DNA of 64,000 nt. It comes from Asterias amurensis (lineage: Eukaryota > Echinodermata > Asteroidea > Forcipulatida > Asteriidae). Of the stretch, positions 1 to 12,315 are shown piece after piece. The number at the start of each line of letters is the position of its first letter. The first letter of the stretch is position 1. Under the pieces are notes generated by a model, which did not search any database, was not told the DNA's origin, and was given only the letters and a program-made list of their open reading frames with translations. Both the position numbers and the translations under genes were made by a program. The stretch spans positions 15,947,701 to 16,011,700 of the forward strand of contig NC_092662.1 in NCBI RefSeq assembly GCF_032118995.1, read 5' to 3'.

Positions 1-479
1 CGAACCATTGGCATACCAGTAACTGATACAGTGTTTTGTGTTGAAGATCGTTCTATGTTGCCATTCTCAACAAACCATTGCTTCCACCTTATAGAAAATT
101 ATACTTGACAGTTTGAAAACCGTAACGACAAAAGGGGAGATTTTTCCTTGAACTTTGTTTCTTCGTCTCCTCTCTCTGGAATCGATCTACTTCCCACGCT
201 GGTGTCTTCTTACATTCCGTCTTGAGAAAGGGACAATTTGATCGAGAGAGGGGATATGTGTGAACGAACTTGCACCGATCGGATCCCGCTAGTCTGTATC
301 TCCTTCGGGGAAGTGAAGTGCCCCAAGGGCAAGTGAAGTACCCTGAGGGCGGTCGTGAAAATACTACCCGTTGGAACTCATTAAGCGCTTACACTGTATT
401 AGATGTACCTAAGGGTATGGCACAGGAAGTACAGTAGGAGTGGAAATTTTACATGTACAATACATGGAGGTTGTTTTAA
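1..479. other. no gene seen
   Basis: No supported exon or repeat. A small direct repeat, AAGTGAAGT(G/A)CCC, occurs at 310-345. Confidence 0.5.
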
Positions 480-831
480 AGGCACTGTACACGTTTGGTA
501 AAATTGCTCAAAATATATATTAGCATAAAACCTTTACTTGGTAACGAGCAACGGAGAGCTGTTGATAGTATAAAACATTTTGAGAAACGACTACCTCTGA
601 AGTAACGTAGTTTTTGAGAAAGAGGTAGTTTCTCACTAAAATAATAAAAGACTTCTGGCCAGAAGCCTTTTAAAGCACACTATTTTGCACAACAAGGGTG
701 TTTCTTTCATCATTTTCTTGCAACTTCAATGACCAATTGAGTAACATGCTTGTTATTTTATGCATAACTATGTTGGGATACACCAAATGATAATACTGGT
801 CATTGACAGTTACCAAACGTGTTCCGTGCCG
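480..831 (-). mobile_element. family A MITE, copy 1
   Basis: Starts AGGCACTGTACAC after TTTTAA and ends GTGTTCCGTGCC. The interior follows the family A order in reverse (ACTTGGTAACGAG, CCTCTGAAGTAACGTAG, ACACCAAATGATAA). The usual central GAGACCTCA hairpin is replaced by CTTCTGGCCAGAAG, another palindrome. Confidence 0.8.
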
Positions 832-844
832 TAAGAGTGCATCT

Positions 845-1005
845 TAAAAGCCACAACTGTTGCACAAAATTGTGTGCTTTCTATTACAAGATAAAGGCTT
901 CATAGATTCAAATGTTGGGGTGAAAGTTAAGAGGGTCGTTTCTGACAATTTTTATACTATCATCAGCTCTTCAGTGCTCTTACCGAGTTATAATTTTTGA
1001 GTAGT
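845..1005 (+). mobile_element. family A MITE fragment
   Basis: Contains TTGTGTGCTTTC, GAGGGTCGTTTCTGACAA and TACTATCATCAGCTCT in family A order on the plus strand. It lacks the left end. Confidence 0.55.
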
Positions 1006-1207
1006 TAAACCGAAGGCATAGCCTACATTAACAATAAGAAAGACCGCATAACGAGACACCATTAACGAACAACACTGGACAAAACAGTGCACTGCTGTAT
1101 TAAAAGAATACCGGAAGGTTTTCTGATACATTCGAAATGTTACTTGACATTTTCATGACTGGTAAACTTAGTCAAGCTGTTCAGAGATGTATTTTGGTGA
1201 GCTGACG

Positions 1208-1385
1208 TTTATTTAGACCTTTATCATGCTGTCACCATCGTGGTCATGCTCGCTGTAACCAATAGGATGCTAGTATTCATTTGACAAAAAGGAACCAGAC
1301 TATTTACCTTTCCAGTCTTGGTTTGTTTACGTTGATTTGAACATGTGGAAATCAAGATGGTCACACCATAAAAAAGGTATAAGTA
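1208..1385. repeat. dispersed repeat with GGAACCAGACTAT core
   Basis: TAGACCTTTATCATGCTGTC, then GGAACCAGACTATTTACCTT and AATCAAGATGG. The same order recurs at 48965-49140 and in pieces at 6900-7325 and 34940-35010. Confidence 0.6.
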
Positions 1386-1879
1386 GGAGGTGTACCTTTC
1401 CCGAAACTAATAATTTACTAACCTTTAATAAATATTATTGAAGAATCACTTTCCACCTGTCGGTAATTTCTGAAAATAGAATTTACGAGCTGAACAAATA
1501 TTTCATGTTCGCGGATCAAGATCTGTGCTCGACTCGTATGTTTTCTTAACGTCGCATCGGGGTTGACATTTTCTTCAGCTGTCATCGAGGAGAGGAAGTG
1601 CCACCTTTGAAATCATATCCAGTCAGTTTGATTCAAGGTTCAATGTTTAAGTTTTGATTTTTATCTTCTAAAACGATGCAGTAGGTTCTGCTGGTGCCTT
1701 TTTATGCAACTAGGCCAATATTGTTAGCCATACTTTGAGAATAACAATAATATAATAATAATAAACGTTTTTATCACGCGCTTTTTCCAAAGGACACAAG
1801 GCGGCAATTATTTTTACTCAAGGTGAGTGGGGCAAAGATTTTTGAAATTATTATCTTTAGCACACCATGTAGTGGTTTA

Positions 1880-2090
1880 CAAGGTGCTATACGGCGCATA
1901 CAGCAGCCACAACCAGGAACACCTGGTTCTTTTACATGCGTTACACAACACATAGGACCAACGGCTTTACGTCCCACCCGAAGGACGAAGCAATGGTTAA
2001 GTGTCTTGCTTAAGGACACAATTGTCACGGGCTGGGGATTCGAACCCACACTCTGCTGATCAGAAACACCAGAGTTTTAAGTTGCGCCTG
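1880..2090 (-). repeat. tRNA-derived SINE
   Basis: On the minus strand TGTGGGTTCGAATCCCC gives a B box. It is followed by GTCCTTAAGCAAGACACTTA, CTTCGTCCTTCGGGTGGGAC and GTTGTGTAACGCATGTAAAA, a SINE body I recognise from marine deuterostome genomes. There is no adjacent poly(A). Confidence 0.65.
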
Positions 2091-2094
2091 ATGG

Positions 2095-3945
2095 TGTCGT
2101 AAATGCAACATATAAAACTCATAAAACTTCAAGACATGTTAAAGGTTTGTCTCACATTGACGGTCTAAAACGAGCCTAGACTTTCAGATATATTTCACAG
2201 TTATTTAGTCTGCTTGTGGTGATATATTATAAGGTCAATAAGTAATTTTTTTATTCAATAATGCCAAACAAAATATACTCGGGAAAACTTGGTCAATAAA
2301 CCCCATTTACCAGGAGCTCAAAAAATGTAATCACAATTTTATGAAATCATGCAAATTACGTTATAAAAATACCTTGCTCCTCAGCACAAACGATTTGAAA
2401 ACATGTTGAGAGCGGGTGGCATGATTGAAACACATTGCTGTATACATTGTCCATACTGCATCTTTACTATATTATCTCCTTCTACCCAAACACTTCCACT
2501 AATTACGCAAACAGACTTAATGAGGAAAGCATAATACAAGTATAATTGATATCTAGGGATTTCAGCCCTCGCCAGGGTGGTTGTTGAAAATCCATGGCCT
2601 TGTTCGTAATGGGGTTTATAGATGTAAAGATGTTAAGTCACCGTGGCGTACGTAATAGGCCAACTAAGAGTTGCGTAATGTATGGAACGCCAACAGGATC
2701 AAGTATTCCGATCAACACGTTTCCTTATACGTGTGCATAAACTATGAATGTTCTAAGAGTGTCGTCATCACACAGAGCTGCGTAAGCTCGTGGTGTGATG
2801 GTGTGGTATGGTGTGGTATGCTGTGGTTTGGTGTGGTCTGGCGTGGTGTATCCTCCACTATTTGCTGTTTTAACGAACATTTTGTTATAGGCCTTTATCA
2901 ACATCGGGCCAGAGAACGTACTTTCACCACAAAATCCAACGGCTGTTTTATGTATCTCGCATCCTACAATTTATCGCTGTTTCTGTGGGTCATTCATCGA
3001 AGATGAGGGGAACCTTATGTTCTGATCAGTGACTATAAAATATTCTACACGTACCCATAATGATGACGTCACTAGAGAGGGTTAACGGAGGTAGTAGCCG
3101 AATGAATTATTTCAATCTATAAATTTATTATGAAGTACACAATTCCATTGTCAAGACCCATTCATTATGGACTACGCTGTAATGCAAGATCACTGGACCG
3201 TAATATGCATGGTTAAAGGTGCCGAGTGACCGAGTGATCTGAATTAATAGGTAGAACGCCCTCTTGGGATCAGCCCTGCATGATTAAACGTCTTTCTGAG
3301 ATAGGGAGAATGTAGCCTGGGTTGCGTCAGTATTCTGACGGTCACGTTGTATGGATGTATCTTTTATTTCGCATTCATTTCGCAGTTAAAATCTACGTAC
3401 ACGTTTACATTATAAAACAACATTATAAGGATGTACATGTACTGTAATACATGTACGTTGTACCCAATGATATCGCTCTTACAAGCTTTCATGCTTTGAG
3501 ACAGGGACAGCGACCATCCAATAGATAATGCAGTCCTTAAATGGCTACGTCATTCGCGATTTTTCATGAAGTCATTTATATCGCAAGTCGTGACTAGCGA
3601 GTGCAAGTCTTATGTTAACTGTCAAAATCAGTCAAGGATGGGTGACCATATTGACGGGCATTGACGCTATAATGGAGCTTGGGTGAGGATAATGTGATGT
3701 CATACAGTCACACATCACACATCACCCATGCACATTAGGTAAAACTAACACTTCGGCATGCCAATAAGGCTTTAAAGGCAAATTATACAATTGTTTCATC
3801 TTTTATTTTTTATTTTTAAATGTAGATAACACAATTTGACTATCAATTCCTAAAGTGTTTGCGTTTTTTTTTTAGGATATCGCCGAAATTCAGAATTGGT
3901 TAAAATTATGTCCAGCAGGAAAATTATCCGCCATTGGAATGGACA
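2095..3945. other. no gene seen
   Basis: Apart from the small minisatellite at 2805, only scattered AT-rich sequence. TACCAGGAGCTC with ATTTTATGAAA (2310-2350) is shared with 31880-31915, a minor dispersed repeat. Confidence 0.5.
2805..2860 (+). repeat. short 10 bp minisatellite (TGGTGTGGTA type)
   Basis: Five to six imperfect tandem units of TGGTGTGGTA with changes at positions 5, 8 and 10. Confidence 0.7.
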
Positions 3946-3949
3946 CTCT

Positions 3950-4145
3950 GATAACTGTTTCTGTCACGAATGCTTCTCAGATTCAAATTTGTGGGATAAC
4001 AAATTGATATTTTTTTTTCCATAACCACATTTCTCCGAAGTGACATGATTTTCAAAACTTTAAGAAAACTCATGTACTTTTTAACTAAATAAGTTTTTAT
4101 TTGGGCATTCATTTTAAGACTGATAACAAAAAATATAGCTTCCCT
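3950..4145. repeat. dispersed repeat E (TGCTTCTCAGATTCAAAT)
   Basis: The order CTTCTCAGATTCAAAT, CATAACCACAT, GAAGTGACATG and TTTTAAGACTGATAAC recurs at 8030-8200 and 18380-18545. This copy lies against the foldback at 4195. Confidence 0.5.
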
Positions 4146-4194
4146 TTGAAGTTTAAATCCGCTTAACTGCTTGATTGGAAACCAGTCAACCCTT

Positions 4195-4620
4195 ATTGTC
4201 AGTATCAGATGACACAATCACGTGGTCAGCTGATGTATTATACACCTGATGGTCACGTGGTTCAGCTGTATAAAATATCACCATAGTAACATAGTATCAC
4301 AGAATCTCGAGCAATAATCCCAACTCATTGTGAGCTTTTTGCATTGAACTTCCCGTATTTTTTTTTCTTCAAATAGTCTACGTCCGGCATGACCTTTCTC
4401 CAACCGATTCACTAGTTTCTCAGAATTGTTAAAATCCGATCACCGTTTGAGTTTTTTTCCAAACCACTCCATGGTGGATTTTGGATTATTGCTTGAAGTC
4501 GAGATGCTATAACACTATGTTACTATGGTGATACTATACACAGCTGAATCACGTGACCATGGTGGTATATGATACATTAGCTGACCGCGCGATTGTGTCA
4601 TCTGACACTGACAGCAATGG
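4195..4620. mobile_element. foldback element, arms about 125 bp
   Basis: Left arm 4195-4322 pairs with right arm 4483-4620: CACCATAGTAACATAG against CTATGTTACTATGGTG, TCACGTGGT blocks on both sides, and CAATAATCC against GGATTATTG next to the centre. The spacer is about 160 bp. The left arm contains two CACGTG and two CAGCTG E-box-like words. Confidence 0.8.
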
Positions 4621-4624
4621 TTTT

Positions 4625-6080
4625 GGAGACTGTTTAATTTTAACTGACCTGACCATTTCCTGCGCGATTTTTTTCTTCTTTCTGATAAATTGTTCACATG
4701 GACACCTTAATGTTTACTCATTCTGAACAAAAGGAACCCCCCCCTCCCTAATCCGAAAACTGTGTGGCCATGTAATCTTTAATCTGCTAATAATTTTTCT
4801 TAAGGTATACAATCCGTCACGAAAGAGTCAATGTGCCAAGAAAACGTGCCTTTGTTAATTTATTCATTAACGAGTAATTCATTCATCAGACCAATGTGAC
4901 GTGATGGTCTCTTCGGCCGGACGGCTGTTTGAATAATTCATCTAAAATGGCATGTTTAATTTGAATGGGTCTTAACAGTTATTAATGGATGTACGTCAGA
5001 ACTTGAGAAAAATCAGATGATATCATTATTAAAAAAATATTTCATGCAATCGGCTCAAGTTGCTAAAAACCCTAGAAGTTATTCGCAAATTAAAAAAAAA
5101 CTGTAGATTAACAAACAGTTATTTGAATGTAAAATACAATATTTTGATAAAATCGTCCTTTAAAATACAAGTCCCAATTCGTCGAACTGCCTTACCCGCT
5201 GATTTAATGCTTACTGTGCAAGTACCCATTTCATAGCGCTGCTATTGTAAGCACACACAATGACTAGCCCTAAATATGACTATTCCTCTGTGCTCTACAC
5301 AGATAGATCATCAACCCCATCAGCTTATAATTAACTTGATACACTGGAGATCTAAGTTTAATTTCACGAAATAATCAACATAGAATCGGTTTAAAGTTTT
5401 ATGGCCTGATTTTCGCCGAAAATTTGTTATGATTTTTTTTCTTCTTACTCCATTCCAACTCACTTTAATTAAACTGATGCTGGACGAAATAATAGTCTGG
5501 TGCCATGTTTGCGCAATGAATGTAAGCATTCATTACTGTTTATGGAAACCGGGAACATGTCAAGGTACTGATAGTCACGCACAGTGCATGAAAAATGAAT
5601 AAAACTATGACTTGCTGAGTTTCCGAGAACTCACGTCACACCAACGCACTATTACAATAACATGATTAGTGGTGACCGAAAATTAACTTTGATCTTTGAG
5701 AAACTTTACACTGGTACAAAATGATCAAATAAATAGCATTGTCTCAATTATTGCGTGCGACAACAAAAGAAACCATAAGAAATTACCTCTGTGTGTATTT
5801 ACGTTTTCTTTTTCATTTGGTCTCGATTTTTTATCTTATCAAAATAAAACTCGACTCAATTTGACGTTCGCGAATCCTTTCAGACGTGTCGCCAATTATG
5901 TTTTCTTGAAAATGTATCATAAAAAAAGCAGCAAAAAAAAAAGAATAAATCATCATATATCATAAGGTATGTAATAATAAGATACCTCATCCGTCATTGA
6001 TTTATATTATTATTGCACCTCCGATGTGCAAGAAAATGAAGATGGGTGTTGCTTTTTAGATATAAAGTGGTGTTTGAAGC
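4625..6080. other. no gene seen
   Basis: AT-rich, with several poly(A/T) runs. Open frames here are short and low in complexity. Confidence 0.5.
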
Positions 6081-6084
6081 TTTG

Positions 6085-6185
6085 CATGGTGTGACAAAAA
6101 AGACGAGTCCTGTTTGAAACGTCGAGATTAAACCGGTTCTTTTCAGAGCCAACACTCCCTCAAAAGAGATTCAAATATGGTTAGA
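6085..6185 (+). repeat. dispersed repeat with GAAACGTCGAG and GGTTCTTTTCAGAGCC hairpin
   Basis: GACGAGTCC is followed by GAAACGTCGAG, then the hairpin GGTTCTTTTCAGAGCC. The first part resembles a decayed hammerhead ribozyme core as carried by Penelope-like retroelements. Related hairpin segments lie near 28327 and 60145. The class is inferred from memory of such elements. Confidence 0.35.
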
Positions 6186-6899
6186 CCCGCAAGTTTAAGA
6201 CTATTGATATTTAGCATCCGCCAATTCAAAAATCAATTTATCCTTTTCTCACTGACATTTACACTCCGTTGTTGAGTTGGCATCTTTAGCAAACTGCAGC
6301 TTTTCATCAAATTCACTTCAGTCCAAACTGCCCCAAAGAAATCGTTCAAATTGCGCCCACACATTTCTTGCACTGATAAAAATGCCTGACGGTGCAATGC
6401 AAGAATTCTTTAGTCCAAATCCGGAAAGACGATAATAATGGAACTCGGGTCTTATTATAGAGTTGCATGCAACAAATTACCCTATAACCATGGTTAATTA
6501 AAGAATCAAAAAGGTGAGATGAGTTACTCTTCGATTTCAGTATTCATACATTCCCAATTTTGTAAGCCCCCGACCTCTGCCACCGTTTGTGCTGGTCATT
6601 GATATCCATCCAATATCAGTAAAAGGTCGAGAGGCACTGTTCAAGCACGAGCTTACGGGCGTAAGCATATTGAATTACATCCATGAGAAAATGGTAAAGT
6701 TTCAATTGTTGATGTGGGTGCATATAACTACAGCAGTACATTACAGACTCATGAATTGGATAAAACCAAATATGTATCTCTAATCACGTACGTACACGAT
6801 AATTCCAACTTTGTTTTCGTGTATGTACACGAGAGGGATGGACGTCATATTCCCCGTATCCATTGCACTATAATGAATACAGATTTCCGTTTAAAAAAA

Positions 6900-7325
6900 G
6901 GGGGACCAGATTGTTTGCCCTTCCAGACTCAGTTTGAACTACAAATTGTATGGGTTGACTGTTATCGTGCGGCATCCATCTTGGTCATGTTTCCAGTAGC
7001 CAATAACAGTAAAGAATACCAATATTCATTGCACACACAAAGGAACCAGACTGGTTGTTTTCCTTCAAGCCTCGATTTGGCTACAATGGTTTGGAATGAA
7101 GAGTCCAAACTCGATTTGGACTGCATTGGTATGAAAGGTTATTTATCATGCGACTACCGTCTTGATCTTATTCCCTGAATCCTATCATTGTAATGGATAC
7201 CATCATTCATTGCACACAAAAGGGAACCAGACTATAATTTCATCTAGCCTCGATTTGGCTAAAATGGTTTTGAATGGAGAAATAAAAACAAGATGGCCGC
7301 CAAAGGTTTATGAAATATTAACACC
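6900..7325. repeat. two to three partial copies of the GGAACCAGACTAT repeat
   Basis: GGACCAGATTG, GGAACCAGACTGG and GGAACCAGACTAT occur at 6902, 7041 and 7222. Each is followed by a CTCGATTTGG(C)T-type segment, and the last ends in AACAAGATGGCCGCCAAAGG. Confidence 0.6.
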
Positions 7326-7751
7326 ATGACCAAGGCCATGATGATGAATACCATATGTGTCATCAACAGGTGGAAAACGCTCATAAATCTTGCTACAAAT
7401 CATACATGCATCAATGGTTACCATGGCAATATATGGTGAGAAGACAGACGTCCTCACCAAATTGTGATTTATTCCCTCATATTATGAACGGTTCAGCCGA
7501 TTATTAAAGAGACTATACAACCACTGGAAATAGAAAATAACTCATTTGTCTTCAAAAGTGTTCAAAAGAATTTGTCGGCCTGCGAAATATAGCCTTTGAA
7601 ATGCTCATTTCTTGGATAGGAAAGTATGATTGCATTAGTGTAAGCCAGAGGGGTTTCTGTGTGTCTTTTGGACACCCTGGCTTAAGTTTTGACATCATGT
7701 TTTATCTGTCATTTACATGTCAATGCATTGTAAGTGAACAATTTTGACACA

Positions 7752-7998
7752 GGGGACCAATTTCATAAAGCTGCTTAAGCGAAAAATTTGCTTAAGCACG
7801 AAAATAGCTTGCTTATTTTACATATGTTACTGGACAAAATCTCATGACATATACATTGCTTGTGACTGGTAGTTAGCTGCGGTTTACTTAGCATAACAAA
7901 TGAGTGGAGTCTTGGCCGGTAATCTGCTTTTACTAAGCATGATTTTTGTTTTGCTTAAGCATAATTTTGTGCTTAAGCAGCTCTATGCAATTGGGCCC
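7752..7998. mobile_element. MITE with CTGCTTAAGC terminal inverted repeats
   Basis: The left end GGGACCAATTTCATAAAGCT pairs with the right end AGCTCTATGCAATTGGGCCC; GCTTAAGC words repeat inside both ends. A related, more diverged element is at 31957-32144. Confidence 0.8.
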
Positions 7999-8029
7999 AT
8001 GTTTTCAAATTTCCAGCCAACGGTAACGC

Positions 8030-8200
8030 GGCAACGCTTCTCGGATTCAAATTTCGGGGCATACATAACAAAAATGTTACCTTTTTACATAACCAGTACA
8101 TTACTTCGAGGTGGAATAATTATAAAAATGCTTCAATCTATCGAAAACTGCTTTGGGTTTAATTAGCCAGTATTTTTTATTGCCACTAATTTAAAGAGTG
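8030..8200. repeat. dispersed repeat E, second copy
   Basis: CTTCTCGGATTCAAAT, CATAACCAGTACATTACTTC and TTGCCACTAATTTAAAG follow the order seen at 3950 and 18380. Confidence 0.45.
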
Positions 8201-8204
8201 ATTA

Positions 8205-8488
8205 CTTAACGTTTAAATTCCCTATGGTAATTGTCAAAGACAAGTATTCTCACTATGTGCATCCCATCGACTCAATTGGTCATTGAAGTTGCAATAGCAT
8301 ACTTATTAAAGAAGAATTTGTTTAATATTTGAGTGAGAAATTTCTCTTTCTCAGAAACTACGTTACTTCAGAGGGAGCTGTTTCTCACAGTGTATTACAC
8401 TGTCAACAGCTCACCATTGCTCGCAACCAATTTATGCTAACAATTATTTTTGGTCATTACTAATATTGTCCAGTACCTTTGCGCCTCT
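8205..8488 (+). mobile_element. family A MITE, internally deleted
   Basis: GGTAATTGTCAAAGACAAG, then TCTTTCTCAGAAACTACGTT and TCAACAGCTCACCATTGCTC, ending CCAGTACCTTTG. It is missing about 100 bp of the middle. Confidence 0.7.
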
Positions 8489-8651
8489 TACAGGCAATAT
8501 AATATTATGGTGACACATGCTCATTACTCAACCATAAATTATTACAAGTGAAATTAATTGCCTGCCTGTGGCAGTTTGTCAAGTCAAGTAATATTCTTAG
8601 ATAACATTTTTGATCATGTCAATTTATCACGAGACTTTAAGGTGCTACAGA

Positions 8652-9006
8652 TTAAAGGTTGTTGACGCCTTTTGTGTTTCAAGATTTGGGCCATGACTTA
8701 ATCCCTACTCACGGTAAAAAAGATGTTATTTACCTGATAAGTTTCAGGTTCACTCTTCGTTTTTGAGAAAAAAGGTGAAAATGACTGAGCGATGTTTTCA
8801 GGAGAGTCACGTTGTACGCTAAAATTATGTTCGTCTCCTGAGACGAAAATTACTTACGTGACATTGTTTTACTCATTTCTCAAAATAAGTAAAAAAGCAA
8901 GTAAAATTTTAAGGGGAGCTTTCTACCATCAATATCTTCAAACCGTGTGTAAGTTAATGTAAGTATGTTGATCTTGTGTTTTGTGTCGTACAAAAAGTAC
9001 CCAAAC
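8652..9006 (+). mobile_element. family C MITE-like element next to a family A copy
   Basis: Runs from ACAGATTAAAGGTTG to AAAAAGTACCCAAACC. It shares only a loose plan with family B (CATTTCTCAAAATAAG, CTTTCTACCATC, AAACCGTGTGTAAGTTA). It has an internal GTCTCCTGAGAC palindrome. It abuts the family A copy at 9014. Confidence 0.45.
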
Positions 9007-9013
9007 CTTTTAA

Positions 9014-9400
9014 AGGCACCGGACACCTTTGGTCATTGTCAAAGACCAGTCTTCTCACTTGGTGTATCTCAACATATGCATAAAATAACAAACCTGTGAA
9101 AATTTACTTGAATTCAATTGGTCGTCGAAGTTAAGATGTGTTAGAATAATGGAAGGAAAAACACCATTGGTGCACAAGTTGTGTGCTTTCAGATGCTTGA
9201 ATTCGACACCATAAGCTTAGGTCTCGATTTCAATTCAAATATTAAAAGTGAGAAAATACTTCTTCTCAAAAAATACGTTGCTTCAGAGGGAGCTGTTTCT
9301 GACAATGTTTAGTACTATCATCAGCTCTCCCTTGCTCGTAACCAAGTAAGTTTTAATGCTAACAACTATTTTGAGTAGATACCAATAGTGACCAGTGCCT
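9014..9400 (+). mobile_element. family A MITE, full length, TTAA on both sides
   Basis: Left TTAA 9010-9013 and right TTAA 9401-9404 enclose AGGCACCGGACACC ... GACCAGTGCCT. Its interior is the standard order, with a diverged central hairpin (GACACCATAAGCTTAGGTC). Confidence 0.85.
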
Positions 9401-10434
9401 TTAAGACGCTTACCTCCGTTACTTCTTCGTGTAATAAGGTGCCTGAAACAGGAACTACAATTCCCTGTTGATCGAACACTGGTGAGATGAGCCGGCTAAT
9501 TTATCTCATGTATAGTTTGTTGCTTACACGGTGTCGAAGACAACGGAGCCTGCGGTTTATCGTGAAATTGAGGCTCGTGGAATCCCGGGGTTCAAATTGA
9601 CATACATTGCTCCATCAGGCACAGTCTATAAGATGCTATACGTGTGCTCAAACCCCAGCTGTGAGTTTCTGTGGCACCTCAGATCTCCCTATCAGACAAA
9701 GTGAAGTACGAATATTTTCATCTCTTGATCACCATTTATGATTAGCGTCCAACATGCTTTTCAGTGACATAATACACCATACTCGGGGTTATCGCTCTTT
9801 AATGTGTTGGATTGCCCCTTGCCTGCAAGACCTTCACGACAGCTACGGTATTAGATGGTGTTGCACTCAGATATTGTGAACGTTCCACTGGCTTGTAGAT
9901 GCACTGTTAATATAATATATCTCACCGTTTTGCTTGCAACCTCCTACGTCATCAACACGTCATGCTGAGGATTGTAAACAGTAACTATTCAAGATGAAAT
10001 ACAACAGAAACAAGCATTCTTTCTCGACACATGTCACACTGTGAAATCCAAAACCCACTGCCCTTAAAATATCACACGATGCAGTGCGTAAAGAGAAGGG
10101 TAGAATGATATTGTTGTGAGGGAGGGCAAAGTGGAATGTCACTAAGACATTTTCGCGCCTAAAGTTTCTGGGGCTTTCTATGCACATGCATTTCGCAAAT
10201 GTCAACAAAGGGGCTAAGTGTGTAGGGTATTATGGCATGAAAACATTTATTTGATAAAGTAAGAACTTTTTCTTTTTTTTCATGAGCGAGTTGTGAGATT
10301 TAGTGAAGGACTTGTTTACAGACATTTCGAACAAAGAGGGATCACCTGTTACGATTATGATCTGTGCCTGGCAACCATCCTTTGCCACGTTCTCGGAACA
10401 GATGGCTGTTTTATTACTGTTGCACTAAACTTAA

Positions 10435-10815
10435 AGACACTGGACACTATTGGTAATTGTCAAAGACCAGTATTGTCACTTGGTGTATCTCAGCTTATGC
10501 ATAAAATAACAAACCTGTGAAACCTGTGAAAATTTGAGCTCAATCAGTCGTCGAAGTTGCGAAATAACTATACAAGAAAAAACACCCTTGTCACACGGAA
10601 TAGTGTGCTTTCAGATGCTTGATTTCGTGACCTCAAATTCTAAATCTGAGGTCTCGAAATCAAATTCGTGGAAAATTACTTCTTTCTCGAAAACTACGTC
10701 ACTACAGAGGGAGCCGTTTCTCACAGTTATACTATCAACCTCTCCCCATTACTTGATACAAGTAATGTTTTGTGATAATAATTTTTTGAGTAATTACTAA
10801 TATTGACCACTGCCT
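10435..10815 (+). mobile_element. family A MITE, full length, TTAA on both sides
   Basis: TTAA 10431-10434 and 10816-10819 flank AGACACTGGACACTATTGG ... GACCACTGCCT. The central stem TTTCGTGACCTCA / TGAGGTCTCGAAA carries one mismatch. Confidence 0.88.
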
Positions 10816-11104
10816 TTAAAAAGTGCATAATTTTGGAAATAAAACATTCTTTTAATAGTTTGTTTTTATTTGTTTTATATAATCTGAACAAAAGAATACA
10901 AACTTGCAGCAAAGAATTTGCCTTCTGCCTCATGCAAAAAAAAAGGACAAAATTGAATACAAATGTTTCAAAACATGAGGCCTTTACGGTCAAGTTCAGA
11001 TTATTTTTTTAGTGTTGATTTATGGAAGTGTCCACAAGTCATTTTGCTACATCCTCGGACAGCAAATTTTATCAATGATCATTGAGATTTGCGTCGGTCG
11101 TTTT

Positions 11105-11145
11105 TAATAATTATATTAATAATAATAATAATAACTTTATTAATA
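11105..11145. repeat. TAA microsatellite
   Basis: A run of AATAATAAT repeats within an AT-rich stretch. Confidence 0.8.
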
Positions 11146-11164
11146 ACTCAGCTCAACTGATTTT

Positions 11165-11248
11165 CACTATTCATTCAATCATGTAACAGCCGTATACATT
11201 CAATCATGCAACCGCCGTATACATTCAATCACGCAACAGCCGTATATT
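11165..11248 (+). repeat. short tandem repeat, about 29 bp, three copies
   Basis: ATTCAATCATGTAACAGCCG, ATTCAATCATGCAACCGCCG and ATTCAATCACGCAACAGCCG, each followed by TATA. Confidence 0.8.
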
Positions 11249-11419
11249 ATTACTGAATCAGGAAGGGACCTTGTGTTTCGTTCGAGGTCTCATAAAGAAT
11301 TTGAATTAAGATGCGACGTTTTACATACACACGTTTACATAATAGATGACACTGCGTTTCAGGTCACCTGGAAACCTACCTTAAAGAGAAAGTGTGAAGT
11401 TAAAGCAATCGCACAACAT

Positions 11420-11699
11420 CGGTAAACAGTATTGTCCAAAGGCCCACACTTCGTGTATTAAAAAACCTGTGAAAATTTAGGCTCAACCGGTCATCGGAGT
11501 CGGGAAAAAAAAATGGAAAACCCCACCCTTGTTTCCGCACGTTTCGCCGTGTCATGAATTGATAATTGTTTTAATGTTTTCTCAAAAAGTAAAGCATTTC
11601 ATGGAATAATATTTCAAGGGAAGTCTTTCACCATTACCTTCTGTAAACCCTGTAAGTTATTTGTAAATCTGTGAACTTTTAATTTTTGTTCTGTTCAGG
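11420..11699 (+). mobile_element. family B MITE, truncated at left
   Basis: CGGTAAACAGTATTGTCC, TTTCCGCACGTTTCGCCGTG and GTAAACCCTGTAAGTTATTT match the copy at 25317 in order. About 70 bp of the middle, including the ATATCGAGAATT palindrome, are absent here. Confidence 0.8.
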
Positions 11700-11938
11700 C
11701 CATGGGGAAGAATAATTGTTAGTGTCTGATGGATTCGAGGTTGAAATCATACTTGATCATGCTGTAACCATGTTTTGTGTGACTGCACTAATATACATTA
11801 CAAGGCAAACACTGTATCGTATTTAATTAGATACTCCGAACTATTATTTTTCTTCGGGTTTATTTCCATGTACTGATTGATCATTTTGTTGAACCGTTTT
11901 GTTGTTGTTTTTGTCTGCTTTATTTGACCTTTTTTTAC

Positions 11939-12315
11939 AGGCAGTGGACACTATTGGTCATTACTCAAAATAATTATTAGCATAAAACCTTACTTGGTTA
12001 TGAGTAATGCGGAGAGGTTGATAGTATATAACATTGTGAGAAACGGCTACCTCTGAAGTACCATAGTTTTCGAGAAAGAAGTATTTTTCCACGAATTTGA
12101 TTTCGAGACCTCAGATTTAGAATTTGAGGTCTCGAAATCAAGCATCTGAAAGCACACAACTTCGTGTGACAAGGGTGATTTTCTTTTATTATTATCTCGC
12201 AAATTCGACGACCAATTGAGCTCAAATTTTCACAGGTTTGTTATTTTACGCATATGTTGAGATACACCAGGTGAGAAGACTGGTCTTTGACAATTACCAA
12301 TTGTGTCCAGGGTCT
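11939..12315 (-). mobile_element. family A MITE, full length
   Basis: AGGCAGTGGACACTATTGG at the left and GTGTCCAGGGTCT at the right, with TTAA only at the right (12316-12319). The central hairpin stem TTTCGAGACCTCA / TGAGGTCTCGAAA is perfect. Confidence 0.87.

Noticed and set aside
6135..6150. Histone gene 3' stem-loop
   Set aside because: The hairpin matches well but there is no histone reading frame upstream, and related hairpins occur at other repeats.
6714..7178. 154-codon open frame
   Set aside because: It lies over the GGAACCAGACTAT dispersed repeat and has no recognised domain.
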